Shown: positions 26,304-36,258, counted from the first letter of the stretch. The stretch is 64,000 nt of DNA from Bifidobacterium eulemuris (GCF_014898155.1 NZ_CP062938.1:2666001-2730000), one strand, 5' to 3'. The notes: generated by a model from the sequence alone, not told the origin. Translations and numbers: made by a program.

Positions 26304-27083
26304 TTAGGCGGCATCCAGCAGTGATCTCGCCAACGTGGCGATACGCTCGGAAGGATCGGAGTTGGCGAGCTCGACCGAACCGGTCTGTGATTCGGGCGCG
26401 AGGTGCCCCAAGGATTCCAACACCACCGACAGATGCCGCACAGTGCCCGCGTTGCCGTCGATGATCGCGGCGGAATCGGGCAGCAGCTCGCGAAAATAGT
26501 CGCGGTAGAACACGAAATGCGTGCATCCCAGCACCACCGAGTCGATGGAGGCCAGATCGTAACGGTCGAAATAATGGTGCAGCGTGCTCATCACCGCGTC
26601 ACGGTCGTCCAGTCTGCCGGATTCCACGATATCGACCAGATCGGGGCAGGGTTCGGGGAAAATCGTATGGTCGGCGGTGAACCGCGCCATCAGTGCGGCG
26701 AATTTGCGTTCGCCCAGCGTCAGGGGAGTGGCGGCGACGATCACACGCTGACGGCGGCCTTGGCCGCGGTCGCAGGCGACCTTCAGCGCGGGCTCCATGC
26801 CGATGATGGGGATGTCGTAGTGCTCGCGCAGCTCGTTGACTGAGGCGGAGGTGGCGGTGTTGCAGGCGATGACCACGGCTTTGGCTCCCTGCCGCACGAA
26901 CCGTTCCACGATGGCGAAGCTTAATTCGCGCACCTGGTCCGGTGTTTTGGTGCCGTACGGGGCGTTGGCGGAATCACCGAAATAGAGCACACGCTCATGT
27001 GGCAGTTCGCGGCGCAGCTCGCGTGCCACGGAGATGCCGCCCAATCCCGAATCGAATACGCCGATCGGCGCCGTCGAAGCCAT
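26304..27083 (-). CDS. murI: glutamate racemase
   Basis: 259 residues. It converts L- to D-glutamate for peptidoglycan. [17 protein letters not shown] holds the first acidic residue, ACNTATSAS the first catalytic cysteine and VLGCTHFVF the second. ATG 27083 with GGAGG just upstream is chosen; a longer in-frame extension to 27368 is Arg/Pro-rich and lies over the divergent dapF promoter. It is divergent from dapF, another cell-wall precursor gene. Confidence 0.95.
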   Translation of the reverse strand: MASTAPIGVFDSGLGGISVARELRRELPHERVLYFGDSANAPYGTKTPDQVRELSFAIVERFVRQGAKAVVIACNTATSASVNELREHYDIPIIGMEPALKVACDRGQGRRQRVIVAATPLTLGERKFAALMARFTADHTIFPEPCPDLVDIVESGRLDDRDAVMSTLHHYFDRYDLASIDSVVLGCTHFVFYRDYFRELLPDSAAIIDGNAGTVRHLSVVLESLGHLAPESQTGSVELANSDPSERIATLARSLLDAA

Positions 27084-27163
27084 CGCAACCTCCTTGCCAA
27101 ACGTCTCCAGACTACACCGTCGCGTGCGGGTGCGCCGGCATGGTGGCGGGTATGCTGGGGCGT

Positions 27164-28111
27164 ATGACCATTCCTCAGCATGTGACCAAAGCCCACGCCA
27201 CCGGTAACGACTTCGTCGTCTATGCCGATCCGACCGGCGAGTTCGAACCGACCGCGGACGAGGTGCGCTTCCTATGCGACCGCCATCGCGGTATCGGCGG
27301 CGACGGATTGATCCGCCTGGCCCATCCCCGGGCGGTGTCGGATCTCGACGAGGCGCAACGCGCGGCATGCGAGACGGGCGGGGCCGTTTGGTTCATGGAC
27401 TACCGCAATGCCGACGGCTCGCTGGCCGAGATGTGCGGCAACGGCACGCGCGCCATCACCCTGTTCGCGATGGACCGCGGACTTGCGGACAGCGGCGAGC
27501 CTTTCCGTTTGGGTACGCGCGCCGGAGTGAAGACGCTTGACTCTTTGGGTGATGTGGAACCGTATGGGCGCGATGTGCTGCATGTGGATATGGGCGCGTG
27601 GCGTATCGGCGAACTGGGCGCGTATGAGGTCGCCGTCGCGGGTGCGTCCGGCTCGGCCCGCGGCACTTTCGTGGATATGGGCAACCCCCATGTGGTGGCG
27701 GTGACCGGTGTGGACGTGGGGTCGTGTGCCATCGGCGCGCTGGCCGACCTTCCCCGTGCCGACCTGTTGGACTCCACGCTGCCGGATGTGGATGATCTGG
27801 ATCTGACGGTCAAACCGCGGGTCTCGCCGGTGCTCGAAAGCGACCAGAACGTGGAGTTCGTGCGCATTGACGCCGTGAACGCCGACGCGCACGAGGGCAA
27901 GGCCACCATGCGCGTGCATGAGCGGGGTTGCGGCGAGACGCTGTCCTGCGGCACCGGTCTGTGCGCCACAGCGATCACCCTGCGCGCGCTTACCGGCGTC
28001 GACCACTGGGATATCACCGTGCGTGGCGGCATCCTGCGCGTCGACGTGACCGATGCGAATGTGGCGCTTACCGGATCGGCCACGCTGGTGGGTGATATCG
28101 CGCTGCGTTAG
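27164..28111 (+). CDS. dapF: diaminopimelate epimerase
   Basis: 315 residues. It interconverts LL- and meso-diaminopimelate in lysine and peptidoglycan synthesis. [14 protein letters not shown] begins the fold; EMCGNGTRA contains the first catalytic cysteine and [10 protein letters not shown] the second. ATG 27164 gives the normal N-terminus; ATG 27152 is an alternative. It is divergent from murI with only 80 bp between them, so the two cell-wall genes share a promoter region. Confidence 0.95.
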   Translation: MTIPQHVTKAHATGNDFVVYADPTGEFEPTADEVRFLCDRHRGIGGDGLIRLAHPRAVSDLDEAQRAACETGGAVWFMDYRNADGSLAEMCGNGTRAITLFAMDRGLADSGEPFRLGTRAGVKTLDSLGDVEPYGRDVLHVDMGAWRIGELGAYEVAVAGASGSARGTFVDMGNPHVVAVTGVDVGSCAIGALADLPRADLLDSTLPDVDDLDLTVKPRVSPVLESDQNVEFVRIDAVNADAHEGKATMRVHERGCGETLSCGTGLCATAITLRALTGVDHWDITVRGGILRVDVTDANVALTGSATLVGDIALR

Positions 28112-28118
28112 GGGCGGA

Positions 28119-28763
28119 TCAGGCGAACAGCGCCGGTCCCTCCACGACGATGATCAGCGCGGCCAACGCCACCACCCACAACACGTCGATCATCAGATCG
28201 ATGCCCAGACGGTAGTACTTGCGCAGACCGGCGGCCTTGGCGGGCAGTCCGCGCACCGCCACGGTGGCGTGGCTTAACGCCATGAACTGGATGGTGGTCG
28301 AGAACATCAAGGTCAGGCACCACGGGCATAGGGCCTGGATCACGAACATCGACTGCGAGAACAGCCAGTAGGCGTAGGCCAAGGCGGCGAGTCCGCCGAA
28401 CCAGGTGCAGGCGGCGAACCAGCGCGGCACCGCGACCTTCGCCATGCCGATCACCGCGACGGTGACGAACACCGATTCGGCGGCGATGCCGAAGAAGGCG
28501 TTCGGATAGCTCAATCCGCCGAATTTGACGATCTCCGCCTGCCAGGATTGCGCGACTGCGGAGCAGGAGACCACGCTGTTGACGTCGCAGCCCAACGAGG
28601 CCTCGGGGTGTCGCGCCAACTGCAGGGTTTCGGCCGCCAGCACGAACGAGGCGCCCAGCGCCACCGCTGAGGCGACCAGCATGATCAGATAGGTCCACCA
28701 TGCGCTGTGCCGCCATCCGAGTAGCGGACGTTCGTCGATGATGGCGCTGTCGGTGGTGGTCAT
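28119..28763 (-). CDS. vitamin K epoxide reductase-like membrane protein
   Basis: 214 residues with about five membrane helices. The VKOR cysteines are present: a loop pair C59/C67 (CDVNSVVSC) and the active-site pair C146/C149 (CPWC). In actinobacteria such proteins reoxidise DsbA-like disulfide catalysts and pass electrons to quinone. No DsbA-like gene is visible nearby. ATG 28763 is preferred over GTG 28769 because AGGAG then has the right 7-nt spacing. It converges with dapF, only 7 bp apart. Confidence 0.88.
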   Translation of the reverse strand: MTTTDSAIIDERPLLGWRHSAWWTYLIMLVASAVALGASFVLAAETLQLARHPEASLGCDVNSVVSCSAVAQSWQAEIVKFGGLSYPNAFFGIAAESVFVTVAVIGMAKVAVPRWFAACTWFGGLAALAYAYWLFSQSMFVIQALCPWCLTLMFSTTIQFMALSHATVAVRGLPAKAAGLRKYYRLGIDLMIDVLWVVALAALIIVVEGPALFA

Positions 28764-28957
28764 GGACACGCTCCTTGGTCGGAAATCGGAAACCCTATGG
28801 AATACCTCGAATCGAGATAACTATATCGTATGCATGGGCCGGACATACCTGACAGCGAGCATATCGCGTGCGATGTATCTGCCACGGACGCACGACTTCG
28901 CGCCGCAAGAGGCCGATATGTGCTTGTCGCGAGGGAACAGGCTCTACGATAGAACAT

Positions 28958-29842
28958 ATGAACCAGCCCGAAACCATGCCCGTTCCGCCGAGCGGCGGAT
29001 GGGACATCCACTGCCACACCGCGTTCTCCGACGGCACGGAAAGCCCCGCGACATTGGCGGCCGAATGCGCGCGTCTGGGATTGCATGGCATGGCCATCGC
29101 CGACCATGACACCACGGCCGGCTGGGATGAGGCGCAGGACGCGGCGCGCGCGCATGGCCTGCGCCTGCTGCGCGGCACGGAGGTCACCGCGGTCGACGGC
29201 AGGGTCTCCGTGCATATGCTCGCCTACCAATACGATCCCGCGAACCGTCGGATCAGCGATCTGTTCGCCGACACCCGCGCCGCGCGTCTTGCGCGCACCA
29301 AACGCATGGTGGAGCTGCTCGCCGAGGACTATCCCATCGACTGGGACGCGGTGCTGGCGCAGGTCAGGCAAGGGGAGCGCACCACCATCGGGCGTCCCCA
29401 TATCGCCGACGCGTTGGTGGCGGCCGGCGTGTACGACAACCGTTCCGCGGCATTCGACGATGCGGTGAGTGCGAGATCGCGATATTACATTCCCACGCCG
29501 TCGCCGACCACGCACGATGTGGTGGCCGCGGTCAAGGCGGCCGGCGGCGTCGTGCTGGTCGCGCATGCGGGGGACACCAGTCGCAACCGCCACCTTTTGT
29601 CGGACGATCAGATCCGCGTCTTGGTCGACGAAGGGTTGGACGGATTGGAGGTGTGGCATCGGGGCAACCCGCCCGAACAACGCGTGCGGTTGCTCGACCT
29701 GTGCCGGCGGTATGGGCTGCTGGCCACCGGTGGGTCCGACTGGCATGGCACGGGCAAACCCAACGCGTTGGGGGAGAACCTCACCGACGACGCGACCGTG
29801 GAGGCCATCGTCGCGCGGGGCGTATTGCCGCTGTTCGCCTAA
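28958..29842 (+). CDS. PHP-domain phosphoesterase
   Basis: 294 residues. WDIHCHTAFSDGTESP and GMAIADHDTT are the first PHP metal-binding motifs, and TGGSDWHG near the C-terminus is another. The protein matches the stand-alone PHP family that includes nucleoside 3',5'-bisphosphate phosphatases and 5'-3' RNases (RNase AM type); the precise substrate is not certain. ATG 28958 gives the family start. Its last codons overlap the convergent DUF3107 gene by 4 bp. Confidence 0.88.
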   Translation: MNQPETMPVPPSGGWDIHCHTAFSDGTESPATLAAECARLGLHGMAIADHDTTAGWDEAQDAARAHGLRLLRGTEVTAVDGRVSVHMLAYQYDPANRRISDLFADTRAARLARTKRMVELLAEDYPIDWDAVLAQVRQGERTTIGRPHIADALVAAGVYDNRSAAFDDAVSARSRYYIPTPSPTTHDVVAAVKAAGGVVLVAHAGDTSRNRHLLSDDQIRVLVDEGLDGLEVWHRGNPPEQRVRLLDLCRRYGLLATGGSDWHGTGKPNALGENLTDDATVEAIVARGVLPLFA

Positions 29843-30063
29843 AGCGCGCCGAATCCGACGGCGTGCTTGGTCTCCGAACCGATAAGCGCGTATCCCAACG
29901 CGCCAGCCGGCACCACGATGCGGCGGCCCTTATCGTCGGTCAGGTTGATGGTGAGGCCGTTCGCCACGGCCTGTTCGATGATCTGGCTGACCTCGTCGGC
30001 GCTGGCGTCGGTGCTGAAGTTCACCGGTCGTGTCACGTTCTGAATGCCCAGTTCGATATCCAT
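29839..30063 (-). CDS. DUF3107 family small protein
   Basis: 74 residues matching the actinobacterial DUF3107 family: MDIELGIQNVTRPVNFSTDA at the N-terminus and DDKGRRIVVPAGALGYALIG near the C-terminus. Function unknown. A GAGGAG site precedes ATG 30063. It overlaps the convergent PHP gene by 4 bp. It precedes the UvrD/DUF2342 cluster, as is common in actinobacteria. Confidence 0.85.
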   Translation of the reverse strand: MDIELGIQNVTRPVNFSTDASADEVSQIIEQAVANGLTINLTDDKGRRIVVPAGALGYALIGSETKHAVGFGAL

Positions 30064-30191
30064 GAATGCTCCTCGTATCGGCCGGCAAGCCGGCGGTTTG
30101 GTGATGTCTGTTGTCTATTGTGCCGTCCATGCGCCTGAGGCGCGCGGGGTTACGCCTTCGGCATGGACGATGTTCGGCCGGTCGGCCTTGT

Positions 30192-31781
30192 TCACTGGTT
30201 GAGCGGCATGCCGTTCTCGTCGAAGCCTTCCAATCCCGCCTGGGCGTCGCGCAGCGCGCGCTCCTCGCGTTCCAGCAGCGGGATAAGCGTGGTTTCGGCC
30301 TCGCGCTCCGGCGTGTCGGTATGGGGTCCGGGCGTCATGGCGGCCGCGAGAACCGGACCGCGCTCGTCGGTGTCGTCGGTCTGCGTGGTGGCGTTGGCGA
30401 CCATGTAGGCGCCGTCGCCGTGTATCGCATGCTCGGCGCCGGCGATGAGCTCGTTGATGGTGATGGTCACCGACGAGCCCGGCGAGTGCTCCGCCGAAGG
30501 CTGGGGTCGTGTGTTGCCGGTGGCGACCGCAGGTCGATCCGCGGTCGAATCGGCATCGACCGGGGTGACCGGTCGGTCCGCCGTCGAATCGGAAGCATCG
30601 TCGTTCGGTGACGCGGTGGCGACGATCTGCGCGGAACCGGTACGATCGGGGTCGGGAGTGTCGTCGGAGGGATCATACGCCTGATCGGCGGCGGCATGGG
30701 CGCGGGTGGCCTGCGCGGCGCGGCGTTCGGATTCGTTGAGCAGGGTGCCGACGGTGATGGTGGAGGGGGATTGCGCCGCATCCGGGTTCGCGCCGCCGGT
30801 CGGGCGCGGCGCGGCATGCGTCCCATTGCCGGAGGGTGTGAGCACGCCGAGCTGGTGGGCGAGACGTTCCACCTGCGCCTTGAATTGCAGGATTCGGCTG
30901 TTGTCCGCGCGGTTGAGCGCTTGGATGAATTCGCCCACCTGTTCCATCTGCAGCCACAGGTTGGCGCGCAGCATGATCAGATCGTCGAGTCGGGATCCCA
31001 TCATGCGTCCGTAGGCGGCGAGCACGGCGTTGCGATGCTCGTCGTCAAGCTTGAGGAACACCCAAGCCAGATCGCGCGCCGGATCGTTCACCTGCATATC
31101 CTGCCAGTTGGTGACCGCGGTGATGGTCGATCCGGAGAACAGCACATCGCCGTCCGAGAATCCGCCGTGCACCGTGCAGGTGGAGAACGACCATAGGCCC
31201 TCGGTCTCGATGATGCGCGCCCAGCTATTGGTGATTTCGGAGGGCACATGGCCGGCTCCGCGCAGACGTTTGATCCAGGCGGTCAGTTGCGAGCGGATCT
31301 GCCCGGTGGTGAACACCGGATATTTCGCCTCGGCGAGGAAATCGGGGCGCAGACGGTGGATCGCGCCGATGGCGGTGCCCATACTGGCGCAATCGTCCAG
31401 CGTGAGCAGATCCAAGGTGCGGGCCTGTCCGTCGCAGTGGGGCGTGACCATCACCGCGGTGGATCCCGTGGGACCGTTCGGCGTCTCTCCGGCGTCGAAC
31501 GCGATCACGCGATCCAGGGTGAATCCCAATCCGCCGGGGTCGCGCGCGTCGGCAAGCGTGCGGGCCGCGCGCACGCGGGAGGCGAGACGTTTGCGTCCCG
31601 TCTCGGTATCGGTGGCGTACACGTCGTACAGTTTGCCCGAGGCATCCTGCACAACCGCCTGGTCGATGCCTGCGGCCTCATCCGTGGCGCTGCCGGTCGC
31701 GTTGTCGCGCACACCGGCGACGGCGATGTTCGGGCAGAGCGCGGAGGTAAGCGCGGCCAACATAAACTTGCTACGTTTCAT
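30192..31781 (-). CDS. APH-like protein, catalytically degenerate
   Basis: 529 residues. Residues about 40-330 follow the aminoglycoside/choline phosphotransferase fold. However, the Brenner-type motif HGDxxxxN reads HGGFSDGD (205-212): G207 replaces the catalytic Asp and D212 the Asn. The metal-binding Asp in the IDW-type motif is N225 (VTNWQD). The family scaffold NDPARDLAW is retained. This points to a pseudokinase-like protein. The C-terminal 200 residues are low-complexity, rich in Thr, Ala, Pro and Asp. It is divergent from the UvrD-like helicase gene, a linkage seen in other actinobacteria. The N-terminus has a hydrophobic stretch that is not a convincing signal peptide. Confidence 0.75.
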   Translation of the reverse strand: MKRSKFMLAALTSALCPNIAVAGVRDNATGSATDEAAGIDQAVVQDASGKLYDVYATDTETGRKRLASRVRAARTLADARDPGGLGFTLDRVIAFDAGETPNGPTGSTAVMVTPHCDGQARTLDLLTLDDCASMGTAIGAIHRLRPDFLAEAKYPVFTTGQIRSQLTAWIKRLRGAGHVPSEITNSWARIIETEGLWSFSTCTVHGGFSDGDVLFSGSTITAVTNWQDMQVNDPARDLAWVFLKLDDEHRNAVLAAYGRMMGSRLDDLIMLRANLWLQMEQVGEFIQALNRADNSRILQFKAQVERLAHQLGVLTPSGNGTHAAPRPTGGANPDAAQSPSTITVGTLLNESERRAAQATRAHAAADQAYDPSDDTPDPDRTGSAQIVATASPNDDASDSTADRPVTPVDADSTADRPAVATGNTRPQPSAEHSPGSSVTITINELIAGAEHAIHGDGAYMVANATTQTDDTDERGPVLAAAMTPGPHTDTPEREAETTLIPLLEREERALRDAQAGLEGFDENGMPLNQ

Positions 31782-31917
31782 CACAGTTCCACACTAATAC
31801 ACGTGGGCGCGCAAATCTCGCCGTCCGACATATCTCGAAACGCCGTGTGTCGCTCGCGGCGGCACCGAAGATCCGTTCGCGGCGGCATGCGGCACAGGGA
31901 GGTGCCACAATGGAGGC

Positions 31918-33507
31918 ATGGAGGCATCGACGATTCTCGAGGGGCTGGACGAGGCGCAGCGGCGTGCGGCCACCACGCTGCAGGGGCCCGTGCGCATCAT
32001 CGCGGGTGCCGGCGCGGGTAAGACGCGCACGGTGACGCGGCGCATCGCCTACGCCTGCGCGACCGGCGCCTGGGACGCCTCCCGCACGTTGGCGGTGACG
32101 TTCTCCGTCAAAGCCGCCGCCGAAATGCGCGCGCGACTGACCATGCTCGGTGTCGCAGGCCAGGTCACCGCCGCCACATTCCATTCGGCGGCCCTACGCC
32201 AGCTGCGCGGCGTGTGGATGGACATCTGCGAGGCCCCTTTTCCGCATCTGGTCGAGGACCAGCGCGATCTGGTGGTCCGCGCGTTCACCCGCGCGTCGGG
32301 GCGATCCGGGATGGATCCCACGGCCGCGCGTGACGTGCAGGCCGAAATCAATTGGGCCAAAATCTCGATGGTGTCGGTGGAGGATTACGCCCATGTCGCC
32401 GAACTGGCGGGACGCGTGCCCCCGGCCGGGCTTGACGCCAAACACTTCGCCGATATCTACGACGCCTATGAGCAGGAGAAGACGGGGCGTGGGGAGATCG
32501 ACTTCGACGACATTCTGCTGTTGACCTGCCATGTGCTGGATGATTTTCCCGATGCGGCCGCCCAGATTCGCTCATCCATCGGATGGCTGACCGTCGACGA
32601 GTACCAGGACGTCTCGCCCCTGCAGCATCGGCTGATGACGCTGTGGCTGGGAGAAGGGGAGCGGGGCGCGCTCAACCGCAATATCTGCGTGGTGGGAGAC
32701 CCGGCCCAGACCATCTATTCCTTCGCCGGCGCGTCCAGCTACGATCTGCTCGCCTTCGCCGACGAATTCGGTCCGCTGAGCGCGGATATCGGTCTTGGCA
32801 CCGATTACCGCTCCACCGCCAGGATCGTGGATTACGCGAACACGGTGCTCGCCGCGTCCCCCGATCGCCAGGATTACCTCATGCTGACCTCCGCGCGCGA
32901 AACGGGCGCCCGTATCGAGAGAACCGTGTATGACAGCGATCAGGAAGAGGCGCAGGCGGTGGCGGCGCGTATCGCGCAGATGGTCGCCCACGATGGCGTC
33001 AGAGCCTCGGATTGCGCGATTCTCACGCGCATCAACGCGCAGCAGCGGCTGTGCTGTGCGGCGTTGCGCTCCGAGGGATTGCGCCACCGCGTGCGGCGCG
33101 ACACCGGGTGGCAGACGTCGACGCTGTCCAACGAGACGGCGCAACGGCAGGCATTGCTTGAGGCGTTGGGAATCGCGGCGGGGCTGGATACGCCTGCCCC
33201 AGGCGAGACCTCGGTGCCGCAGGATGCGACGGATGCGGCTGCGAAACCCGAACCCGAGGATTCCGGCGTGACCGTCTCCACCATCCATGCCGCCAAGGGA
33301 TTGGAATTCAAACACGTGTTCCTGATCGGCTGCTCGGAGGGCCTGCTGCCGTACGGCGCTCCGGCGCCGGGGGACGCGTTGGAGGAGGAGCGCCGGCTGA
33401 TGTATGTGGCCGTCACGCGTGCCGAGGACTCCCTGCATCTGTCGTATGCGCGCAGCAAGGACGGATATGGCGCGCAACGGCGCAGAGCCTCGCGCTTTCT
33501 GGTCTGA
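31918..33507 (+). CDS. UvrD/PcrA-like superfamily 1 DNA helicase
   Basis: 529 residues. Walker A GAGAGKT, motif Ia TFSVKAAAEM, motif II DEYQDVSP, motif IV GTDYRST, motif V STIHAAKGLEFKHVFLIG and motif VI YVAVTRAED are all present, so it should be an active 3'-5' helicase. It is markedly shorter than UvrD or PcrA (about 700 residues) and ends right after motif VI, without an HRDC-like or zinc C-terminal extension. It resembles a trimmed UvrD2. ATG 31918 follows GGAGG. It is convergent with the DUF2342 gene. Confidence 0.9.
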   Translation: MEASTILEGLDEAQRRAATTLQGPVRIIAGAGAGKTRTVTRRIAYACATGAWDASRTLAVTFSVKAAAEMRARLTMLGVAGQVTAATFHSAALRQLRGVWMDICEAPFPHLVEDQRDLVVRAFTRASGRSGMDPTAARDVQAEINWAKISMVSVEDYAHVAELAGRVPPAGLDAKHFADIYDAYEQEKTGRGEIDFDDILLLTCHVLDDFPDAAAQIRSSIGWLTVDEYQDVSPLQHRLMTLWLGEGERGALNRNICVVGDPAQTIYSFAGASSYDLLAFADEFGPLSADIGLGTDYRSTARIVDYANTVLAASPDRQDYLMLTSARETGARIERTVYDSDQEEAQAVAARIAQMVAHDGVRASDCAILTRINAQQRLCCAALRSEGLRHRVRRDTGWQTSTLSNETAQRQALLEALGIAAGLDTPAPGETSVPQDATDAAAKPEPEDSGVTVSTIHAAKGLEFKHVFLIGCSEGLLPYGAPAPGDALEEERRLMYVAVTRAEDSLHLSYARSKDGYGAQRRRASRFLV

Positions 33508-33550
33508 CGTCTTGGCGGGTGGCCGCCGTCTCCCGCCCGGCCGGGATCGG

Positions 33551-33594
33551 CGCAGAAGGTCTTCCGGCTGAAATACGGCGGAAAACCTTCTGCG
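33551..33594. terminator. bidirectional terminator
   Basis: CGCAGAAGGTCTTCCG (33551-33566) and CGGAAAACCTTCTGCG (33579-33594) pair over 16 positions with one mismatch. It separates two convergent genes. Confidence 0.75.
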
Positions 33595-33605
33595 GCCGGC
33601 CCGTA

Positions 33606-35207
33606 TTATCGGGTCGAATCCGCGTCTGTGGAGCTGTCGGTGGCGTCATCCGCGGAATCGTCGGTTTTATCCGTTGTGCCGCCGGCCTCGCCAAGCAGTT
33701 TGGAGAGTTCCGCATCCCAGTCGATGGTGCCGGATTTGGCCTCGAAATCGGACGGCGACGAAGGGCTTTGTCCGCCGGTTGCGCCGCTGGTCTCCGCCAT
33801 GCCGGAGGCGTCGGTGCTCTCCGCCTGGGCGGGGGAGGAATCCGTGCGCGAAGGATGGATGGAGTCCGGCGTCGCGATGGTTTGGGGCGCGTCCCCCGAC
33901 AGGGCGGGCAGCAGATCGGGATGTCCCCATCTGGCGTCGCGGGCCTCGGGACCTTCGGCCACGGTGATCATCTCCCACAATCCTGCGGCCTCCCGCATAC
34001 GCTTGGGACGCAGTTCCAGGCCGAGCAGGCTTTCGAATGTGCGTTCGGCGGGTCCCCCCACCGCGCGTTCGCGGCGCATCATCTCACGCATCTGTTCGAT
34101 ATGCGGAATATGGGCCATGCCGGCCCGCCACACCACGCAATCGACCCATCCTTCGACCAGCGCCAGCAGCGTTTCCAACGAAGCCATCGCCTCGCGCTGC
34201 TCCGGCGTGTCCGGGATGCCTACCTTGGTGAGGTTCACCGCCCCGGAGATCGACTCGGGATCCATCGAGGTCGCGTCGCGCAGCTGTTCCTCCATCGCGT
34301 CCAGATCGATGGTGATGCCACGCGCGTATTTGCCGATCAGCGCCTCGAATCGCGGCATCAGCCACGGCACGGCGGCGAACAGGCGGGCGTGCGCCACCTC
34401 GCGCAGGGCCAGGAACGCGGTCACCTCGTCCGCGTCGATTCCCAGCGACGTCGCGTATTCCTCCACATTCTGCGCGATCAGCGCGCCGGCGGGATTCTTC
34501 AGCAGCATGATGCCCTGATCGAAACTGCCATGCACCTCATGGCTGAGATTGCCGGCCGCCTGGCCCAGCTGCATGGCGTACGAGGTGTTGCCCAGCAGTT
34601 TGAGCAATTGGGCGGGGTTGTTCATCCCATCGGGAATCGGAATCGGCACGGGGCCTGCGAACATGCCGGCGACCTCGCCTTCGAACGCGTCCCCGAGCCT
34701 CTCTCCGACCACGGAGGACATCGCGTCGCTCATGGATTCCGCCACCGGCGCCGCGAACTTGGCCCATTGGCCGATGGTGCCTTCGACCCAATCGGCGCGG
34801 GTGAGCACATCGGACTCGCCCGGCGCGGGGTCGAACTGGCAGGCGGTGTCAAGCCACAGATTCGCCTCGCTGATCGCGCGGCGCGCCGCCTCTCCCTGCT
34901 GCGCGGACACGCTTGTCGCCGCGCCGGCGGCGTTGGCCTGCTGCAAGGCGATCGATTTGGCGAGTTTGACGTTGATCGGGCCCTCATCAAGCGTGCGCTG
35001 CATATCGCCCATGGTGTTGAGCCCGCCGGCCGTGAAGGCCGCCATCAGCTGCTGCACCTGCGCGGGGTCGGGCAGACGCGAGGGGTCCTGGTCCATCAGC
35101 TGTTCGCGGATGTGTTCGGGCAGCTGGCTGATCTGCTGCCAAGCCATCTCGCCCTGGATGGGGCCGAAGCATTTGATCAGCCATTCGTGAATCGCGTTGT
35201 CGTCCAT
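33606..35207 (-). CDS. DUF2342 zinc-dependent metalloprotease-like protein
   Basis: 533 residues of the actinobacterial DUF2342 family, annotated elsewhere as zinc-dependent metalloprotease or hydrolase. FLALREVAHARLFAAVPWL contains the likely metal-binding E-x-x-H pair. The C-terminal 130 residues are low-complexity (Ser, Asp, Thr). The start at 35207 (MDDNAIHEW) is chosen because AAGGGA precedes it and family similarity begins there; the frame stays open far upstream but antisense to the S16 protease gene. Substrate unknown. It belongs to a conserved neighbourhood with the helicase and the S16 protease. Confidence 0.85.
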   Translation of the reverse strand: MDDNAIHEWLIKCFGPIQGEMAWQQISQLPEHIREQLMDQDPSRLPDPAQVQQLMAAFTAGGLNTMGDMQRTLDEGPINVKLAKSIALQQANAAGAATSVSAQQGEAARRAISEANLWLDTACQFDPAPGESDVLTRADWVEGTIGQWAKFAAPVAESMSDAMSSVVGERLGDAFEGEVAGMFAGPVPIPIPDGMNNPAQLLKLLGNTSYAMQLGQAAGNLSHEVHGSFDQGIMLLKNPAGALIAQNVEEYATSLGIDADEVTAFLALREVAHARLFAAVPWLMPRFEALIGKYARGITIDLDAMEEQLRDATSMDPESISGAVNLTKVGIPDTPEQREAMASLETLLALVEGWVDCVVWRAGMAHIPHIEQMREMMRRERAVGGPAERTFESLLGLELRPKRMREAAGLWEMITVAEGPEARDARWGHPDLLPALSGDAPQTIATPDSIHPSRTDSSPAQAESTDASGMAETSGATGGQSPSSPSDFEAKSGTIDWDAELSKLLGEAGGTTDKTDDSADDATDSSTDADSTR

Positions 35208-35403
35208 ATCCGTCCCTTGAATGCCGGTGATACTGCTCACCAGTGTAGAGCGTGCCCGAGCCCGTTTCGCCGCGAGCCGAGTGGTTGCGCGGTTTCCCCA
35301 CATGTGCGGCCGTGGCGTGTTCTGCCCGTCGGGAGGCGTCCCAGGCGCGTCTTTGAGGCTGGTATTCAGCCATCGCACAGGCGCGTGTCTACACTTGGAA
35401 CGC

Positions 35404-36258
35404 ATGTTTGGAAAAATCCGTGGTGCCGTCCGGCGTGTGGGACGGTATGTCGCCGCGCGGTCCGCGCGATATCTTGCAGGGGCGGCGGCCGTGGCCCTGT
35501 CCGTGGTCGTGCTGATCCTGCCCAGTCCGTATGTCGTCGAGATGCCCGGCCCCACACAGGATGTGCTTGGCACGGTCGACTCCGGCACGGTGATCGATGT
35601 GGAGGGCGTCGACACGTATGAGGACAGCGGTGAACTGCTGCTGGTCACGGTGAGCGCCCTGGGCGTGTCCGGATATCCGATCACCAACGCGCAGGCGTTG
35701 TGGGGATGGCTGAACCCGCAGACCTCGGTGCTGCCGCGTGAGGCGGTGGTGCCGGTCGGGATGACGGACGAGGAGTACACGGAACAAAACGCCGAGTCGA
35801 TGTCCAGTTCGCAGGACGCCGCCGTCGCCGCCGCGAAAACCTATATCGCCGCGCATGCGGACGAGCTGGGCGTGTCGCCCGACGTGCTGGACGAGGCGAC
35901 GGTCACCATGCATGTGGACGACATCGGCGGCCCATCGGCCGGCATGATGTACACGTTGGGACTGATCAGCAAACTCACGGCGGTGGACGAGGCCGGCGGG
36001 CAGATCATCGCGGGAACGGGCACCATCGACGAAAACGGCGAAGTCGGTTCCATCGGCGGCATCCGATTGAAGATGCAGGGCGCCAAACGCGACGGCGCCA
36101 CCTGGTTCCTCGCCCCCGAAGCCAACTGCGACAGCGTAGTCGGGCATGTGCCCGATGGCCTGCGCGACGTGAAGGTCTCCACGTTGGAGGAGGCCTATGC
36201 GGCGCTGGTCGCCATCGGCAACGGCGAAGGCGACGATCTGCCGCACTGCACGGCATGA
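35404..36258 (+). CDS. Lon-type S16 serine protease, membrane-anchored (YlbL-like)
   Basis: 284 residues. One membrane helix near the N-terminus (about 23-42) is followed by SPYVVEMPGPTQDVLG, typical of YlbL-type proteins, and a C-terminal Lon catalytic domain. S178 (GGPSAGMM) and K223 (GIRLKMQGAKRDGA) form the Ser-Lys dyad. YlbL proteins usually carry a PDZ domain between these parts. Here only about 45 residues separate them, so PDZ appears to be missing. The domain would lie outside the membrane. It is divergent from the DUF2342 gene. Confidence 0.88.
   Translation: MFGKIRGAVRRVGRYVAARSARYLAGAAAVALSVVVLILPSPYVVEMPGPTQDVLGTVDSGTVIDVEGVDTYEDSGELLLVTVSALGVSGYPITNAQALWGWLNPQTSVLPREAVVPVGMTDEEYTEQNAESMSSSQDAAVAAAKTYIAAHADELGVSPDVLDEATVTMHVDDIGGPSAGMMYTLGLISKLTAVDEAGGQIIAGTGTIDENGEVGSIGGIRLKMQGAKRDGATWFLAPEANCDSVVGHVPDGLRDVKVSTLEEAYAALVAIGNGEGDDLPHCTA

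Noticed and set aside
33519..35621. A 700-codon open frame on the plus strand opposite the DUF2342 gene
   Set aside because: It is the antisense shadow of a high-GC gene, its composition is not protein-like, and the minus-strand frame matches a known family with a good ribosome binding site.
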